This document shows positions 1-9,664 of a DNA stretch of 64,000 bases, one piece after another; position 1 is the first letter of the stretch, and each line of letters begins with the position of its first letter. This stretch comes from Rhodocytophaga rosea. Its GTDB lineage: Bacteria; Bacteroidota; Bacteroidia; Cytophagales; 172606-1. The notes under the pieces were generated by a model that did no database searches, was not told the origin of the DNA, and worked only from the letters and a program-made list of their open reading frames with translations. The DNA is taken from positions 1,509,501-1,573,500 of the forward strand of contig NZ_CP048222.1 in assembly GCF_010119975.1 (NCBI RefSeq). The letters run 5' to 3'. A program made the translations under genes and the position numbers.

Positions 1-3000
1 TGCCGGGCACGGCTGCCAGGATCAGTGCTAAAAGCATTGGTTAAGAATTGTTTAGTAGTAACCCGGCCCCAGTCGTTTTCAGCTACATCTTTTTCGCGGT
101 CATCTGCTACAGGCAAACCATTCTCAAAAGCATGGCGGCCATCTTTCATCACATCCTCTGATATGCTGCCCAGATTAATATATAAATCTCCTCCTTTATC
201 ATTATTTATACCTCCATTAGGCCCTCTACCGTCTATTACCCGACCTTTATCACCCTTTATAAATGGGTCCATCAGCCAGAATTCGATATATTGTATATTG
301 GCATTGTCGAAATCAATATCATAGGTCATTGCTCTCGTAATAGACGCCCAGCTCTTTTTGGGATCGTCCAGCGTACCATCTTCCTTCAGATTTGGATTAT
401 AATTATACATACCCCGTTCTGCTGGGAAAAAGGCCAGGTCAAAAATAGATTCATTTAATGGTAGCTGGTAATTGGCCCTGTTTGGGAAAACTTCCTGGGG
501 TGCTACAGCCCGTACGTAATGGTTTTGTTTATCTTCGCTGGTAATATTAGAAGGATAATTTGCGCCTCCATCCCGGTAAAATATATTATCTACATTATAC
601 CAGGCTAATTTAGCTCTGCGGTAGGTAGATGTAAGGCGATTATTTTCATCATATGCCATTTGAGGCAATTCTCGTGTGGGCTGTGGCGTAGAGCCGAGTT
701 TCCAGCGTTGCTGGGGTAAACGGGTTAGGTCGAAAGGTGTTTCGGCCCCTTCAAAGTCATCAATAAACGAGTTATTCTGAGCAAGTGGTGCTACAGCAGG
801 AAATAATTTGGCATACTCTCCGCTTACGTTAATCGTTGACATTTCTTTGGTCTCCAGGAAAGGCAGTTTGTCAATTAATCTGGTCAGGAAAAGGGATTCT
901 TTACGCAGATTGGCATCTACTCCGAAAATAGCATTATTAGTAGGTTCATTTCCTAATCCCACCCTGGTGAGCAGAGGCCGTTCCTTCAATTTCATAAAGG
1001 TAGAACCAATGATAAAATCTTTATTTACCATATAATCCAGCCTGGTACCCAGCAGAAAACGCTGCTGGTTCTGGAACAGATCAGGCTTTTCATATTGGAT
1101 ATTAATTTCCCGTCCTGAATTCTGGATACTCTCATTAATAATGCGGACTTTCTGCCCTTCTATAATATAATCTTGTCCTAATACCAAAGGTACGCCCCCG
1201 GCTGTAACGGTCATGGAATTTTCATCTGCACCTATGCCAGGAATCATTACTTCGCTGGAAGCTGAAGATTGCAGGCTGCCTTTCAGGAAAAACTTATTTT
1301 TATCCGCTACCTGCTGTGCCTCTTGTTTGGTAGAACGGTAGAGTGTAGTAAACACATACTTATTTACCAGCGGAAGCTCAGTTCCAGGATCAATCCATGG
1401 ACTTGGTGCCTGCCTCGGCCGTCGTACAGTAGGTGTAGTAAGATAACTCCCAAAAGGTTCCAGAACTGGGAAAATAATCCGTCCATATCGGCTGTCAACG
1501 GTAATTCCCTCAATAAAATCAAAGTTCCCATCAATCTGGGGATCATTCTGTGGGTTAAGCTGATCTAACTTAAACACCTGCACCAGCGGGACATCTTTTG
1601 TGTTTCTTCCTTCCTGCAAACTTGGATTATCTACCCCTGTTAAGTCATCTTTATAGATCACCCGTAGCTGAAAGCCCTGCCGGTTAATCTGTCCGCTGCC
1701 CAGGGAATAAATGTTTTTCATCATCAGGTTCCATGTAGGCAGATCAACCCGCACGGTAGAAGGCCGGAGTAATTTCAGGATAATTACCTCATCTTCAGTA
1801 CGGTTCTGGTAATCCTCAGTGAGTTCGCCTACTTTGTATTTTCTACCCTGGTAGGTATATTCATAGGCGACAGCCAGTACTTCATCGTTCCGCAAAGGCG
1901 TATTGAGTGATATATAACCTAATTGTGCATTAAATACAAACTCTGTTTCTGATAATCTGCGAGAAGCACGGATGAGTTCATAGTCTTCCCCTTTCTGTAA
2001 GCCAACTCCATCCAGTATACCACTCGTATTATCTGCCTGCCTAATACTAGCATTTCCGGTAACTGCAGCAAAAAGTCCATTGGCATTGTTATCAGCTTGT
2101 CTGTTTCCACTAATAGGAACCATTACTCCCAGGCTAGGCTTATAAATTTTGCTAGTTTCCCCCAAATCCAGTAAACCGACAATATTGCGGAGTGTAGAAG
2201 TATTATTATTCCGGTTAGTTACGTATACTTCCACCCTGGTAATAGTAACATTAGAAGAAATGGCCGGAATAGTACGTAGGGAAGATTCATAACCATCACG
2301 AAAAAACTGAGACAAAAAGAAGTGACGGTTGTCTTCATAATCACTGGCCCGGATTTCGAACTTGCGGGTCTGCACTCCTCCTTTTACCGCTACCTGGTCT
2401 ACACTGGCCCGTTGGTTGGCCGCAATAGAAGTTACATTTAGCCTGCCAAACCGGAGCTGTGTTTTAATACCAAATAAGTTCTGGGCACCAGTAATCAGGC
2501 TGCTGTTTACAGGCATGCTTACATTTCCGGCTTCTATTTTCTGAATAATGTCTTCTTCATACCCGGTATATTCCAGTTTAAGGTTCTGTTCAAACTGGAA
2601 ACTGGCTTTTGTATCGAAGTTGGCCGTCATCTTCATCTTCTCCCCCACCTGGCCAATGGCATTCAAACTTACCTGCTGATCAAAGTCAAATAAAGGCACC
2701 CGTTGCTGCCGTACCGGAATATTCGGATTCTGTACCCGCTGGAACTTTCCGCCAAAATCGAGTAAAACAAATCCATTGGTTTTAAAATCAATATAATTTC
2801 CGCCAAAAATCCGGTCGAATACCGGGCTAATGCGGATCGTTGGAAATAAAGACCGGCCGGTTACTTCACTTTTTCCATCTGCTGCAGCCGCTTTCGCCCG
2901 CCAGTAATCTCTGGCCAATCGTTGGTCCTGATAGCGGGAAAATTCTTTATAGGAAAGCGAACTGGCCGGACGGTAATCTAATTCCCCCAGTTTTTCGTGA

Positions 3001-3308
3001 ATTGTAATATTACCGGCTGAATCGGCCTGAGTTTGTATTTTTACACTATTTAGCGAAGTAGGAAACAAAGGAGACGTTAACAACGTACTGGAAAAAGGAT
3101 TCCCATACCGGTCGCGTGAGAAAAAACTAGGTCCACGACGAGCCGGAAGGGTAGGCAAGCTATCTTTTTTAGTGGAATCTGATGGTTCAATAGCAGGCGT
3201 CTGGTAGTAAAAGCTATTGCTTTTTGCCTGTGCCTGAAAAGCCACCTGAGTAATCAGGAAAAAAAGTATACTGCCTGCAATGAAAATATAATGCGTACTT
3301 CTGAACAA
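1..3308 (-). CDS. sprA: Cell-surface protein SprA, type IX secretion translocon (N-terminal part)
   Basis: SprA is the giant outer-membrane beta-barrel through which type IX secretion (T9SS) exports cargo; it is also needed for gliding in Bacteroidota. The reading frame is open from the left window edge to 3308, so roughly the first 1,100 residues are here and the rest lies outside. The frame opens after an in-frame stop with no ATG before a clear signal peptide; a TTG codon at 3308-3306 gives MFRSTHYIFIAG then a hydrophobic core ending FQAQA, so I chose that start. Family hallmarks visible include a segment with YRPASSLSYKEF, the RIFGGNYIDFKTNGFVLLDFG block, and the AQNNSFIDDFEGAETPFDL region. 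It is the last gene of a maeB-ruvA-sprA run, an order common in Bacteroidota. The T9SS cargo protein at 15406 is a plausible client. Identity is secure; the start codon is inferred. Confidence 0.95.
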   Translation of the reverse strand, partial: MFRSTHYIFIAGSILFFLITQVAFQAQAKSNSFYYQTPAIEPSDSTKKDSLPTLPARRGPSFFSRDRYGNPFSSTLLTSPLFPTSLNSVKIQTQADSAGNITIHEKLGELDYRPASSLSYKEFSRYQDQRLARDYWRAKAAAADGKSEVTGRSLFPTIRISPVFDRIFGGNYIDFKTNGFVLLDFGGKFQRVQNPNIPVRQQRVPLFDFDQQVSLNAIGQVGEKMKMTANFDTKASFQFEQNLKLEYTGYEEDIIQKIEAGNVSMPVNSSLITGAQNLFGIKTQLRFGRLNVTSIAANQRASVDQVAVKGGVQTRKFEIRASDYEDNRHFFLSQFFRDGYESSLRTIPAISSNVTITRVEVYVTNRNNNTSTLRNIVGLLDLGETSKIYKPSLGVMVPISGNRQADNNANGLFAAVTGNASIRQADNTSGILDGVGLQKGEDYELIRASRRLSETEFVFNAQLGYISLNTPLRNDEVLAVAYEYTYQGRKYKVGELTEDYQNRTEDEVIILKLLRPSTVRVDLPTWNLMMKNIYSLGSGQINRQGFQLRVIYKDDLTGVDNPSLQEGRNTKDVPLVQVFKLDQLNPQNDPQIDGNFDFIEGITVDSRYGRIIFPVLEPFGSYLTTPTVRRPRQAPSPWIDPGTELPLVNKYVFTTLYRSTKQEAQQVADKNKFFLKGSLQSSASSEVMIPGIGADENSMTVTAGGVPLVLGQDYIIEGQKVRIINESIQNSGREINIQYEKPDLFQNQQRFLLGTRLDYMVNKDFIIGSTFMKLKERPLLTRVGLGNEPTNNAIFGVDANLRKESLFLTRLIDKLPFLETKEMSTINVSGEYAKLFPAVAPLAQNNSFIDDFEGAETPFDLTRLPQQRWKLGSTPQPTRELPQMAYDENNRLTSTYRRAKLAWYNVDNIFYRDGGANYPSNITSEDKQNHYVRAVAPQEVFPNRANYQLPLNESIFDLAFFPAERGMYNYNPNLKEDGTLDDPKKSWASITRAMTYDIDFDNANIQYIEFWLMDPFIKGDKGRVIDGRGPNGGINNDKGGDLYINLGSISEDVMKDGRHAFENGLPVADDREKDVAENDWGRVTTKQFLTNAFSTDPGSRAR

Positions 3309-3393
3309 GTGCGTTGTTAATAATTAAATTCTGATATTTCTAAATGAACTGATACAAGAGGTAAAAATCAGGTGGCCAAGCTTACAGCTACAA

Positions 3394-3987
3394 TTAGCTG
3401 GGTTTTAGTGCTTTCTTAATGAGTTGCTCCAGACTTAATGTGGTACCTTCCGTTTTCATAATGGTATCTATGCTCTTCTCGGCCACATTTTTCGGGATTC
3501 CCAATGTTATCAGTGCTGATAACGCTTCATTACGCAAGCTATTGTTTGCTGATACAGCAATATTTGGCATTTCTCCTGCGAATATGCCTTTTTTAATCTT
3601 ATCTTTTAACTCAAGAATCACACGCTGAGCCGTTTTACTGCCAATGCCTTTTATACTTTGAATCGTCCGCAAATCTTCCGAAACAATGGCATTTTGTATT
3701 TCTGCATACGACAGCGAAGAAAGCATCATTACAGCTGTGTTCGGGCCAATTCCAGAAACGCTGATCAAATCTAAGAATAAGCGTTTTTCAGCGTTTTCAG
3801 CAAATCCATATAAGGTATGGGCATCTTCTTTTATATGTAGGAACGTGTGCAACCGGCATCTTTCTCCTTCTTTCAGGACGGCATAGGTTTGCAATGAAAT
3901 CTTAATATGATAACCTAAGCCACCAATATCTATTATTACGTACGTGGGATCTTTAAAAGTGAGTTTTCCGTCGATGTAGGCGATCAT
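3394..3987 (-). CDS. ruvA: Holliday junction branch migration protein RuvA
   Basis: RuvA binds four-way DNA junctions as a tetramer and loads the RuvB helicase for branch migration during recombinational repair. The 197-residue length is normal. The N-terminal OB-fold starts MIAYIDGKL and carries the GGLGYHIKIS segment; the middle holds two helix-hairpin-helix motifs (LISVSGIGPNTAVMML and IQSIKGIGSKTAQRVILEL); the C-terminal three-helix RuvB-binding domain begins near NEALSALITLGI. It lies 109 bp downstream of maeB and 85 bp upstream of sprA on the same strand, so the three may be co-transcribed. ruvB and ruvC are not in the window. Confidence 0.97.
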   Translation of the reverse strand: MIAYIDGKLTFKDPTYVIIDIGGLGYHIKISLQTYAVLKEGERCRLHTFLHIKEDAHTLYGFAENAEKRLFLDLISVSGIGPNTAVMMLSSLSYAEIQNAIVSEDLRTIQSIKGIGSKTAQRVILELKDKIKKGIFAGEMPNIAVSANNSLRNEALSALITLGIPKNVAEKSIDTIMKTEGTTLSLEQLIKKALKPS

Positions 3988-4096
3988 GTGTTAAATTACA
4001 GATTACAGAACAAATATCTAATTAATCAACTGCTTCTGAGGTATATTTATTTAAAAAATTGATAATAAATATCTTTTTTGATGTAATATTTATTAA

Positions 4097-6433
4097 TTAT
4101 TTCGTCCAGGCTTGCAGACTAGTATCTGGCTGTGTCTCGGTTTTACGTCTGGCGGGCTCTCCAGGACTGGATTTATGGATTTGTGCCTCTACTACAGCAA
4201 TGGCCACCATATTAATAATTTCACGGATAGAACTTCCGAGTTGTAATACATGCACAGGTTTCCGCATGCCCATCAGAATAGGTCCTATCGCTTCAGCGCC
4301 GCCAATTTCCTGTAAAAGTTTATACGCAATGTTACCAGAAGCAAGGTCTGGGAAGATGAGGGTATTGGCTCCATTTTCAGCCAGTTCACTGAAAGGATAA
4401 TTTTCTTTCAATAATCTTGGACTTAAGGCAATATTGGCCTGCACCTCGCCATCAATAATCAGGTCAGGATACTTTGCTTTTGCTTTTTGCAAGGCACTTA
4501 TCATTTTCTCTGGCAACTCTCCTTTATTAGAACCAAAGTTGGAATAAGAAAGCATAGCTATCCGGGGCTCAGCATCAAAAAAACGCACTTTTTCAGCCGT
4601 TAAGCCAATTATATCCACCAGTTCGTCGGCAGTAGGATTGGCATTTACTGTAGTATCGGCAAAGAAATAGGATTGCTTTTTATTGGTAATAATGTACATA
4701 CCAGCCACCCGGTTTACAATTCTGTCGACTCCAATCACCTGTAAAGCAGGCTTTATAGTTTTTGCATAATCTTTGGTCAACCCGGAAATCAGCGCATCTG
4801 CCTCACCCAGCTCGACCATCATCGCTCCAAAATAGTTACGGTCCTGCATCATTTTTTTCCCTTCGGAGCAGGTTATGCCTTTACGTTTGCGTTTCTCGTA
4901 TAAAAGATTGCCATATCTCTCAGTCCTCTCTTCCTCTTCATATACATCAATAATCTCACAGTCTACCAGTTCCAGATGATTTTCCCGAATGATTTGTCCA
5001 ATTCTTTCTCTGTTACCCAGTAATATAGGAATGGCAATATTTTCTTCTTGTAAGATTTGAGCTGCTTTCAAAATTTTATAAGTATCTGCTTCTGCAAATA
5101 CCACCCGCTGCGGATTTTGTCTGGCCCGGCCTATTACCCTGGTCATGATCTTCTGATCGATACCCACACGCCTTTCCAGCTCCTGATGATATTGCTCCCA
5201 GTCAGAAATGGTTATCCGGGCCACGCCGGAAGCTATAGCCGCTTTGGCAACTGCCGGAGAAATGGTGGTGATTAAACGAGGATCTAAAGGTTTGGGGATC
5301 AGATATTCACGGCCAAACACCAGTGCATTATTTTCATAGGCATTGTTTACCAGTTCTGGTACAGGCTCTTTAGCCAGAGTGGCGATTGCCCGTACAGCGG
5401 CCAGTTTCATCTCCTCATTAATTTCTGTAGCCCGTACATCGAGGGCTCCTCTGAAAATATAGGGAAAGCCCAGCACATTGTTCACCTGATTAGGATGATC
5501 AGAACGGCCAGTCGCCATAATAATATCTGAGCGTGATTCCATTGCCAGTTCATAGGCAATTTCAGGATCAGGATTAGCCAGAGCAAATACAATCGGATTG
5601 GGAGCCATTCTACGCAAATGTTCCTGCGTAATCACATTGGCAGCAGATAGCCCCAAAAACACATCCGCATTCATCATGGCTTCTTCCAGGGTATACACTG
5701 GAAGGTCTGTAGCAAACTGCCTGCGGATTTCATCCAGATCCTGCCTATCGTTCCGGAGAATGCCATTGATGTCATTCATGATGATATTTTTCTTCTGAAC
5801 GCCCAGGGCCATATACAATTTGGTGCAAGCAATGGCAGAAGCACCTGCTCCATTCACGACCAAACGTATATCTCCGATTTTTTTCTTTACCAGTTCCAGC
5901 GCATTCAGTAAAGCAGCAGAGGAAATAATAGCTGTTCCATGCTGATCATCATGCATAACAGGTATGTTCATTTGCTTTTTAAGCTCCTGCTCAATCAGAA
6001 AACATTCCGGCGCTTTAATATCTTCCAGGTTGATGCCTCCAAAAGTAGGTTCCAGGGATTTCACTATTTTAATAAACTGCTGCGGATCGTGGCAATCTAT
6101 TTCAATATCGAATACATCAATGCCTGCAAATTTCTTAAATAATACTCCTTTCCCTTCCATTACCGGCTTAGAAGCATCCGGGCCAATATTCCCTAAACCC
6201 AGAACTGCCGTGCCATTAGAAATCACACCTACCAGATTGCCTTTAGCAGTATATTTATACACATCATCGTAGTTATTAGCGATAGCCTTACAAGGCTCAG
6301 CTACACCAGGCGAGTAAGCCAGTGCCAGGTCAAGCTGCGTGCTAAGCATTTTGGTAGGAATTACTTCAATCTTTCCTGGCTGTCCTTGCGTATGGTACTG
6401 CAGCGCATCTTCTTTTCTTATTTTGATAGCCAT
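4097..6433 (-). CDS. maeB: NADP-dependent malic enzyme with C-terminal phosphotransacetylase-like domain
   Basis: Converts malate to pyruvate and CO2 with reduction of NADP, supplying NADPH and pyruvate. At 778 residues it has the large MaeB layout: malic enzyme N-terminal domain (about residues 15-150, with YSPGVAEPCKAI and the metal-binding IDCHDPQQF/INLEDIKAPECF blocks), an NAD(P)-binding domain (about 160-400, VNGAGASAIACTKLY), then a phosphotransacetylase-like domain (about 430-760, RVVFAEADTYKILKAAQIL, ISGLTKDYAKTIKPALQVI). In such fusions the last domain is thought to be regulatory, sensing acetyl-CoA, rather than a working acetyltransferase. The C-terminal tail after the last conserved block is short and charged. 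It is the first gene of the maeB-ruvA-sprA run. Confidence 0.95.
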   Translation of the reverse strand: MAIKIRKEDALQYHTQGQPGKIEVIPTKMLSTQLDLALAYSPGVAEPCKAIANNYDDVYKYTAKGNLVGVISNGTAVLGLGNIGPDASKPVMEGKGVLFKKFAGIDVFDIEIDCHDPQQFIKIVKSLEPTFGGINLEDIKAPECFLIEQELKKQMNIPVMHDDQHGTAIISSAALLNALELVKKKIGDIRLVVNGAGASAIACTKLYMALGVQKKNIIMNDINGILRNDRQDLDEIRRQFATDLPVYTLEEAMMNADVFLGLSAANVITQEHLRRMAPNPIVFALANPDPEIAYELAMESRSDIIMATGRSDHPNQVNNVLGFPYIFRGALDVRATEINEEMKLAAVRAIATLAKEPVPELVNNAYENNALVFGREYLIPKPLDPRLITTISPAVAKAAIASGVARITISDWEQYHQELERRVGIDQKIMTRVIGRARQNPQRVVFAEADTYKILKAAQILQEENIAIPILLGNRERIGQIIRENHLELVDCEIIDVYEEEERTERYGNLLYEKRKRKGITCSEGKKMMQDRNYFGAMMVELGEADALISGLTKDYAKTIKPALQVIGVDRIVNRVAGMYIITNKKQSYFFADTTVNANPTADELVDIIGLTAEKVRFFDAEPRIAMLSYSNFGSNKGELPEKMISALQKAKAKYPDLIIDGEVQANIALSPRLLKENYPFSELAENGANTLIFPDLASGNIAYKLLQEIGGAEAIGPILMGMRKPVHVLQLGSSIREIINMVAIAVVEAQIHKSSPGEPARRKTETQPDTSLQAWTK

Positions 6434-6721
6434 AAAAATGGAAAGTATAAAATGGTTAAGGTTTGTTTGATGAGCAGTATATTCTAGAGACTTATTGAAG
6501 TCCTATGTTGCGTAAAAGATAGGTTTAAAAGTAAATCCTCAATTAAGCTCATTCTTTGCATATATGTCTGCCATCTCCAAATACAAGGTATAGCGAATGA
6601 AAACAAAAGCAATAAATATCTTAAGAAAATTAAGTTATTTAAGAATAAGTATATACTTATGATTTATGTTAACATAATTTCATAAAAAACTAAACAATAA
6701 AAATCAGAGTTATTCGCTTTA

Positions 6722-7840
6722 CTAACTTGCTGGTGCTGCAGGCGTAACAGGATTTCCTGTAGGTTTGAACGACCACAAAATAGCTTCCAGCTGACGCATA
6801 AATTCCCTTTTCTTATCTATTCCAGGGCCAAGCAGGAATCCTTCAATATAATACAGACGATTGGTGGTTTCATCCACAAAAGTATAACTCAAAAACGGGC
6901 CGCCTCTTGAATTATTTTTCAAACGCCATAAACCTCTGGTTTCAACAGCGTATCTGTCATTAAAGGAAATATTCTTAAATACCGGAGGAATATAATCCTG
7001 ATAGGTCATATAAGAATCTGTAATTTTCCGGTTGTACATCTCGTTATAGCCAATAGTATCACGCCAGGCAATTATTTTCTCCGGTTCAAATACTTCTTTG
7101 GAGGTATACGGTTTGTAGGCTACAAACACATGCATGTTTAAATCTTTTGCCGGGCGGGTAACCCAGACGAAATTGGAGTCAGATTTAGCCAGTGCATAAT
7201 TTTCAGGAATTCTCATCGTAAAGTTATGTTCCTTACTGATCTGAGCTGTAAGTTCTTTATTTTCTGGCGCAAAAGAATTACTATTCAGGCGGCCTAATTC
7301 TATTTTATTAAAATACTGGCGGATGGCTTCTTTATTGCGGCTTAAGTTTGCCAGAAGTTGTTTGTCTGTTTTACCAAATAAATGCAAAATGTGCTGATTT
7401 CTGGCGAATTCATTCTGTTTAGGCAGCATAAAAAAAGTTGAATCCTGATTGACTTTATCAATGGCAGACTGTGAGAAAAACTGCCGCATCCGCTGACCAG
7501 TAGAACTCTCATCACCTAAAGATGTAACGAAAATTAAATTCCGGTGCGTTTTAATAAAATTATTAAACAGATTCGGGTGAAAATAAGTCAGTTTAAAGTA
7601 GGGCTCACTTTGAAGCAGGCCGGGTACTTCAGTTGTAAAAATATTTCGTAAGGTATCACCAATAGCTCCTTTCCACCGGACTGAATCCATGATAATTATT
7701 AGTTCCCCAATATTTCCTTTGCTCTGCACATTGGCCATATCTTTCTTATCCTGTTCGCTACAGGCTGAGAGCTGAGATATAGAAAGGATAATTAAACTGA
7801 AATAAATTATGCGTATGAGAATAGGATGAGAATATTTCAT
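6722..7840 (-). CDS. DUF4837 family lipoprotein
   Basis: A 372-residue protein with an N-terminal lipoprotein signal (hydrophobic stretch then ISQLSACSEQ, Cys about residue 27). The pattern GNIGELIIIMDSVRWKG followed by a long domain matches the Bacteroidota-specific DUF4837 family, whose function is unknown. In this phylum the gene is often found next to a LysM lytic transglycosylase, as here, which suggests an envelope or cell-wall role; that is inference from context. A hairpin terminator at 7995-8035 separates it from the transglycosylase upstream, so it probably has its own promoter in the AT-rich gap. The C-terminus ends in a low-complexity proline/alanine tail. Confidence 0.85.
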   Translation of the reverse strand: MKYSHPILIRIIYFSLIILSISQLSACSEQDKKDMANVQSKGNIGELIIIMDSVRWKGAIGDTLRNIFTTEVPGLLQSEPYFKLTYFHPNLFNNFIKTHRNLIFVTSLGDESSTGQRMRQFFSQSAIDKVNQDSTFFMLPKQNEFARNQHILHLFGKTDKQLLANLSRNKEAIRQYFNKIELGRLNSNSFAPENKELTAQISKEHNFTMRIPENYALAKSDSNFVWVTRPAKDLNMHVFVAYKPYTSKEVFEPEKIIAWRDTIGYNEMYNRKITDSYMTYQDYIPPVFKNISFNDRYAVETRGLWRLKNNSRGGPFLSYTFVDETTNRLYYIEGFLLGPGIDKKREFMRQLEAILWSFKPTGNPVTPAAPAS

Positions 7841-7994
7841 TGTTAAGATATATTATTCAGATAATCTGATTTTTTATTGATGAAATTAAACAGATTATAA
7901 GGGTTTTGGCGGAAATTTTAGGTTCAAAATTAAGTATTTTACTTTGAAAACGTATTATTTTTCTATTAACATATAACGCAGAATATATAAAAAT

Positions 7995-8035
7995 AATTAG
8001 GCCCTGTACAGTAATTTTCTATACAGGGCCTAATT
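7995..8035 (-). terminator. Rho-independent terminator after the lytic transglycosylase
   Basis: A 14-bp perfect stem (AATTAGGCCCTGTA paired with TACAGGGCCTAATT) around a 13-nt loop, lying just downstream of the minus-strand gene ending at 8052. AT-rich sequence flanks both sides, so it could stop transcription in either direction. Confidence 0.8.
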
Positions 8036-8051
8036 AAAAAATGAGGTTTAT

Positions 8052-9536
8052 TTACCCAATAATGAGTTTCTGACCAGGCTTTAGTGAATTACCTTTCAAC
8101 TTATTCATTTTCTTTATTTTTTCAACAGAGATGCCTCCATGAATTTGTGAAATTCTCCATAATGTATCGCCAGGTTGAACCCGGTAAATTTTAGTTTCCG
8201 GAGCCTCTACTGCATTTGCATCGGCATCACTTGCTGTTTTATTAACCGGTTGTGATTTTTTCTCTGCTACTAAAGTTGTTGAAGCTGGTTTACCTTTTAC
8301 CCATATTGCCAATCTTTGTCCGTAGCGTACCGTATTGCCTCTTAAATGATTCCATCTTTTTATATCTGCTGTTCTTACATGATATTTCGCCGCAATTTTA
8401 CTGATAGCTTCTCCCCTTCTCACTTTATGAATAATCTTTCTTCTTCCAGGCGAATCTGCGAAATCATCTGTATCGGAAGCTAACAAAATTTGCGCATTGT
8501 TCACAAGTACTGAGTCCAGGATACTGGTACGATTTCCTGCAAAAAAATCTTTTTTCTCAGCCGGAATTCTTAGGCTGTAATTTTTAAGATAACCAGGAAC
8601 GATGTTCTTTTTAACCTGTGGGTTTAGGGCACGCAGGTCTTCCAGGGGCACATCTATATGTTTGGCCAAAGCTTCCATATTAAGGTGCTGGCTTATCTGA
8701 ATAGTATCTGCAGGGATATATTTAGCTAATGATTCAATAGACAAGTTATAATCTTCTGCATGTGTCATAATGTAGTTGACAGCTACAAACATGGGCACAT
8801 AGGCTCTGGTCTCTCTAGGCAAATAATTATATATTTGCCAGAAACCTGTTTTATTTCCGGAACGACGGATGGCTCTTCTTACATTTCCTGGCCCGCAATT
8901 ATAAGCCGCTAATGCAAGCTCCCAGTCTCCAAACATACCATATAAGTCTCTCAAATATTTACAGGCAGCCTCTGTAGCTTTATACGGGTCCATTCTTTCA
9001 TCAATATATGAATCCTGATAGAGTTTATATTGCCTGCCGGTAGAAGAGATAAATTGCCATAAGCCAACTGCTCTGGCTGGAGAAACAGCTCTTGGGTTAA
9101 GACCGGATTCTACAATTGACAAGTATTTGAGTTCATCAGGAAGATTATATTTTCGCAGATTTTCTTCATACAAGGGGAAGTACAAATGTTTCCGTTCCAG
9201 CATGGTCGTTACAAAACTGCGTTTCTTAACAGTAAAATAACTGATAAAACCTTTGATGGTCTTATTATAGGTCATAGGAATGGTAGTTTCCAGACAGCTA
9301 ATTTGGTCTAAGACCAGGGCTTCGGGAAGTTCGGTAATGATTTCTTCAATATCCTGTACGAGTAATGTAGAATCTAAAGGAGCCTGACCAATGGTATCTG
9401 TAGTATCTGCTAATGCTGCTGCCTGATCTTCTTCTAAAGGTTCAACATTTTGGCTAAAGGATGGGATTTGTATTAATAAGGCAATTAAGCAGCTACAGGC
9501 AAACGTGAATACATTACGCTTTATTGGGAAGGTCAT
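8052..9536 (-). CDS. Membrane-associated lytic murein transglycosylase with two LysM domains (MltD-like)
   Basis: Cleaves the beta-1,4 bond between MurNAc and GlcNAc in peptidoglycan, forming 1,6-anhydro ends. The 494-residue protein begins with a signal peptide (ending IPSFSQN), has a linker rich in acidic residues, then an SLT goose-type lysozyme domain at about residues 115-270 with the catalytic Glu in SIVESGLNPRAVSP and the motifs GLWQFISSTGR and ALAAYNCGPGNV. Two LysM peptidoglycan-binding domains follow (HKVRRGEAISKIAAKYHV and YRVQPGDTLWRISQIHG), the second at the extreme C-terminus. It acts in the periplasm. It lies downstream of gatA and tatA on the same strand. Confidence 0.93.
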   Translation of the reverse strand: MTFPIKRNVFTFACSCLIALLIQIPSFSQNVEPLEEDQAAALADTTDTIGQAPLDSTLLVQDIEEIITELPEALVLDQISCLETTIPMTYNKTIKGFISYFTVKKRSFVTTMLERKHLYFPLYEENLRKYNLPDELKYLSIVESGLNPRAVSPARAVGLWQFISSTGRQYKLYQDSYIDERMDPYKATEAACKYLRDLYGMFGDWELALAAYNCGPGNVRRAIRRSGNKTGFWQIYNYLPRETRAYVPMFVAVNYIMTHAEDYNLSIESLAKYIPADTIQISQHLNMEALAKHIDVPLEDLRALNPQVKKNIVPGYLKNYSLRIPAEKKDFFAGNRTSILDSVLVNNAQILLASDTDDFADSPGRRKIIHKVRRGEAISKIAAKYHVRTADIKRWNHLRGNTVRYGQRLAIWVKGKPASTTLVAEKKSQPVNKTASDADANAVEAPETKIYRVQPGDTLWRISQIHGGISVEKIKKMNKLKGNSLKPGQKLIIG

Positions 9537-9664
9537 GTTCAGGATATTTAAAAATTACAAAATTAAACCAGACTCAATTATAAAAATACAAACAATTACT
9601 ATATATAAAAGTCTTATCTATAGTATTCATGTACTTTTAGCCCACACTGTAACCTCAATGAATG

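Noticed and set aside
1-3300. Several short frames on both strands in the first 3 kb
   Set aside because: All are shadows of the long sprA frame that continues past the left edge.
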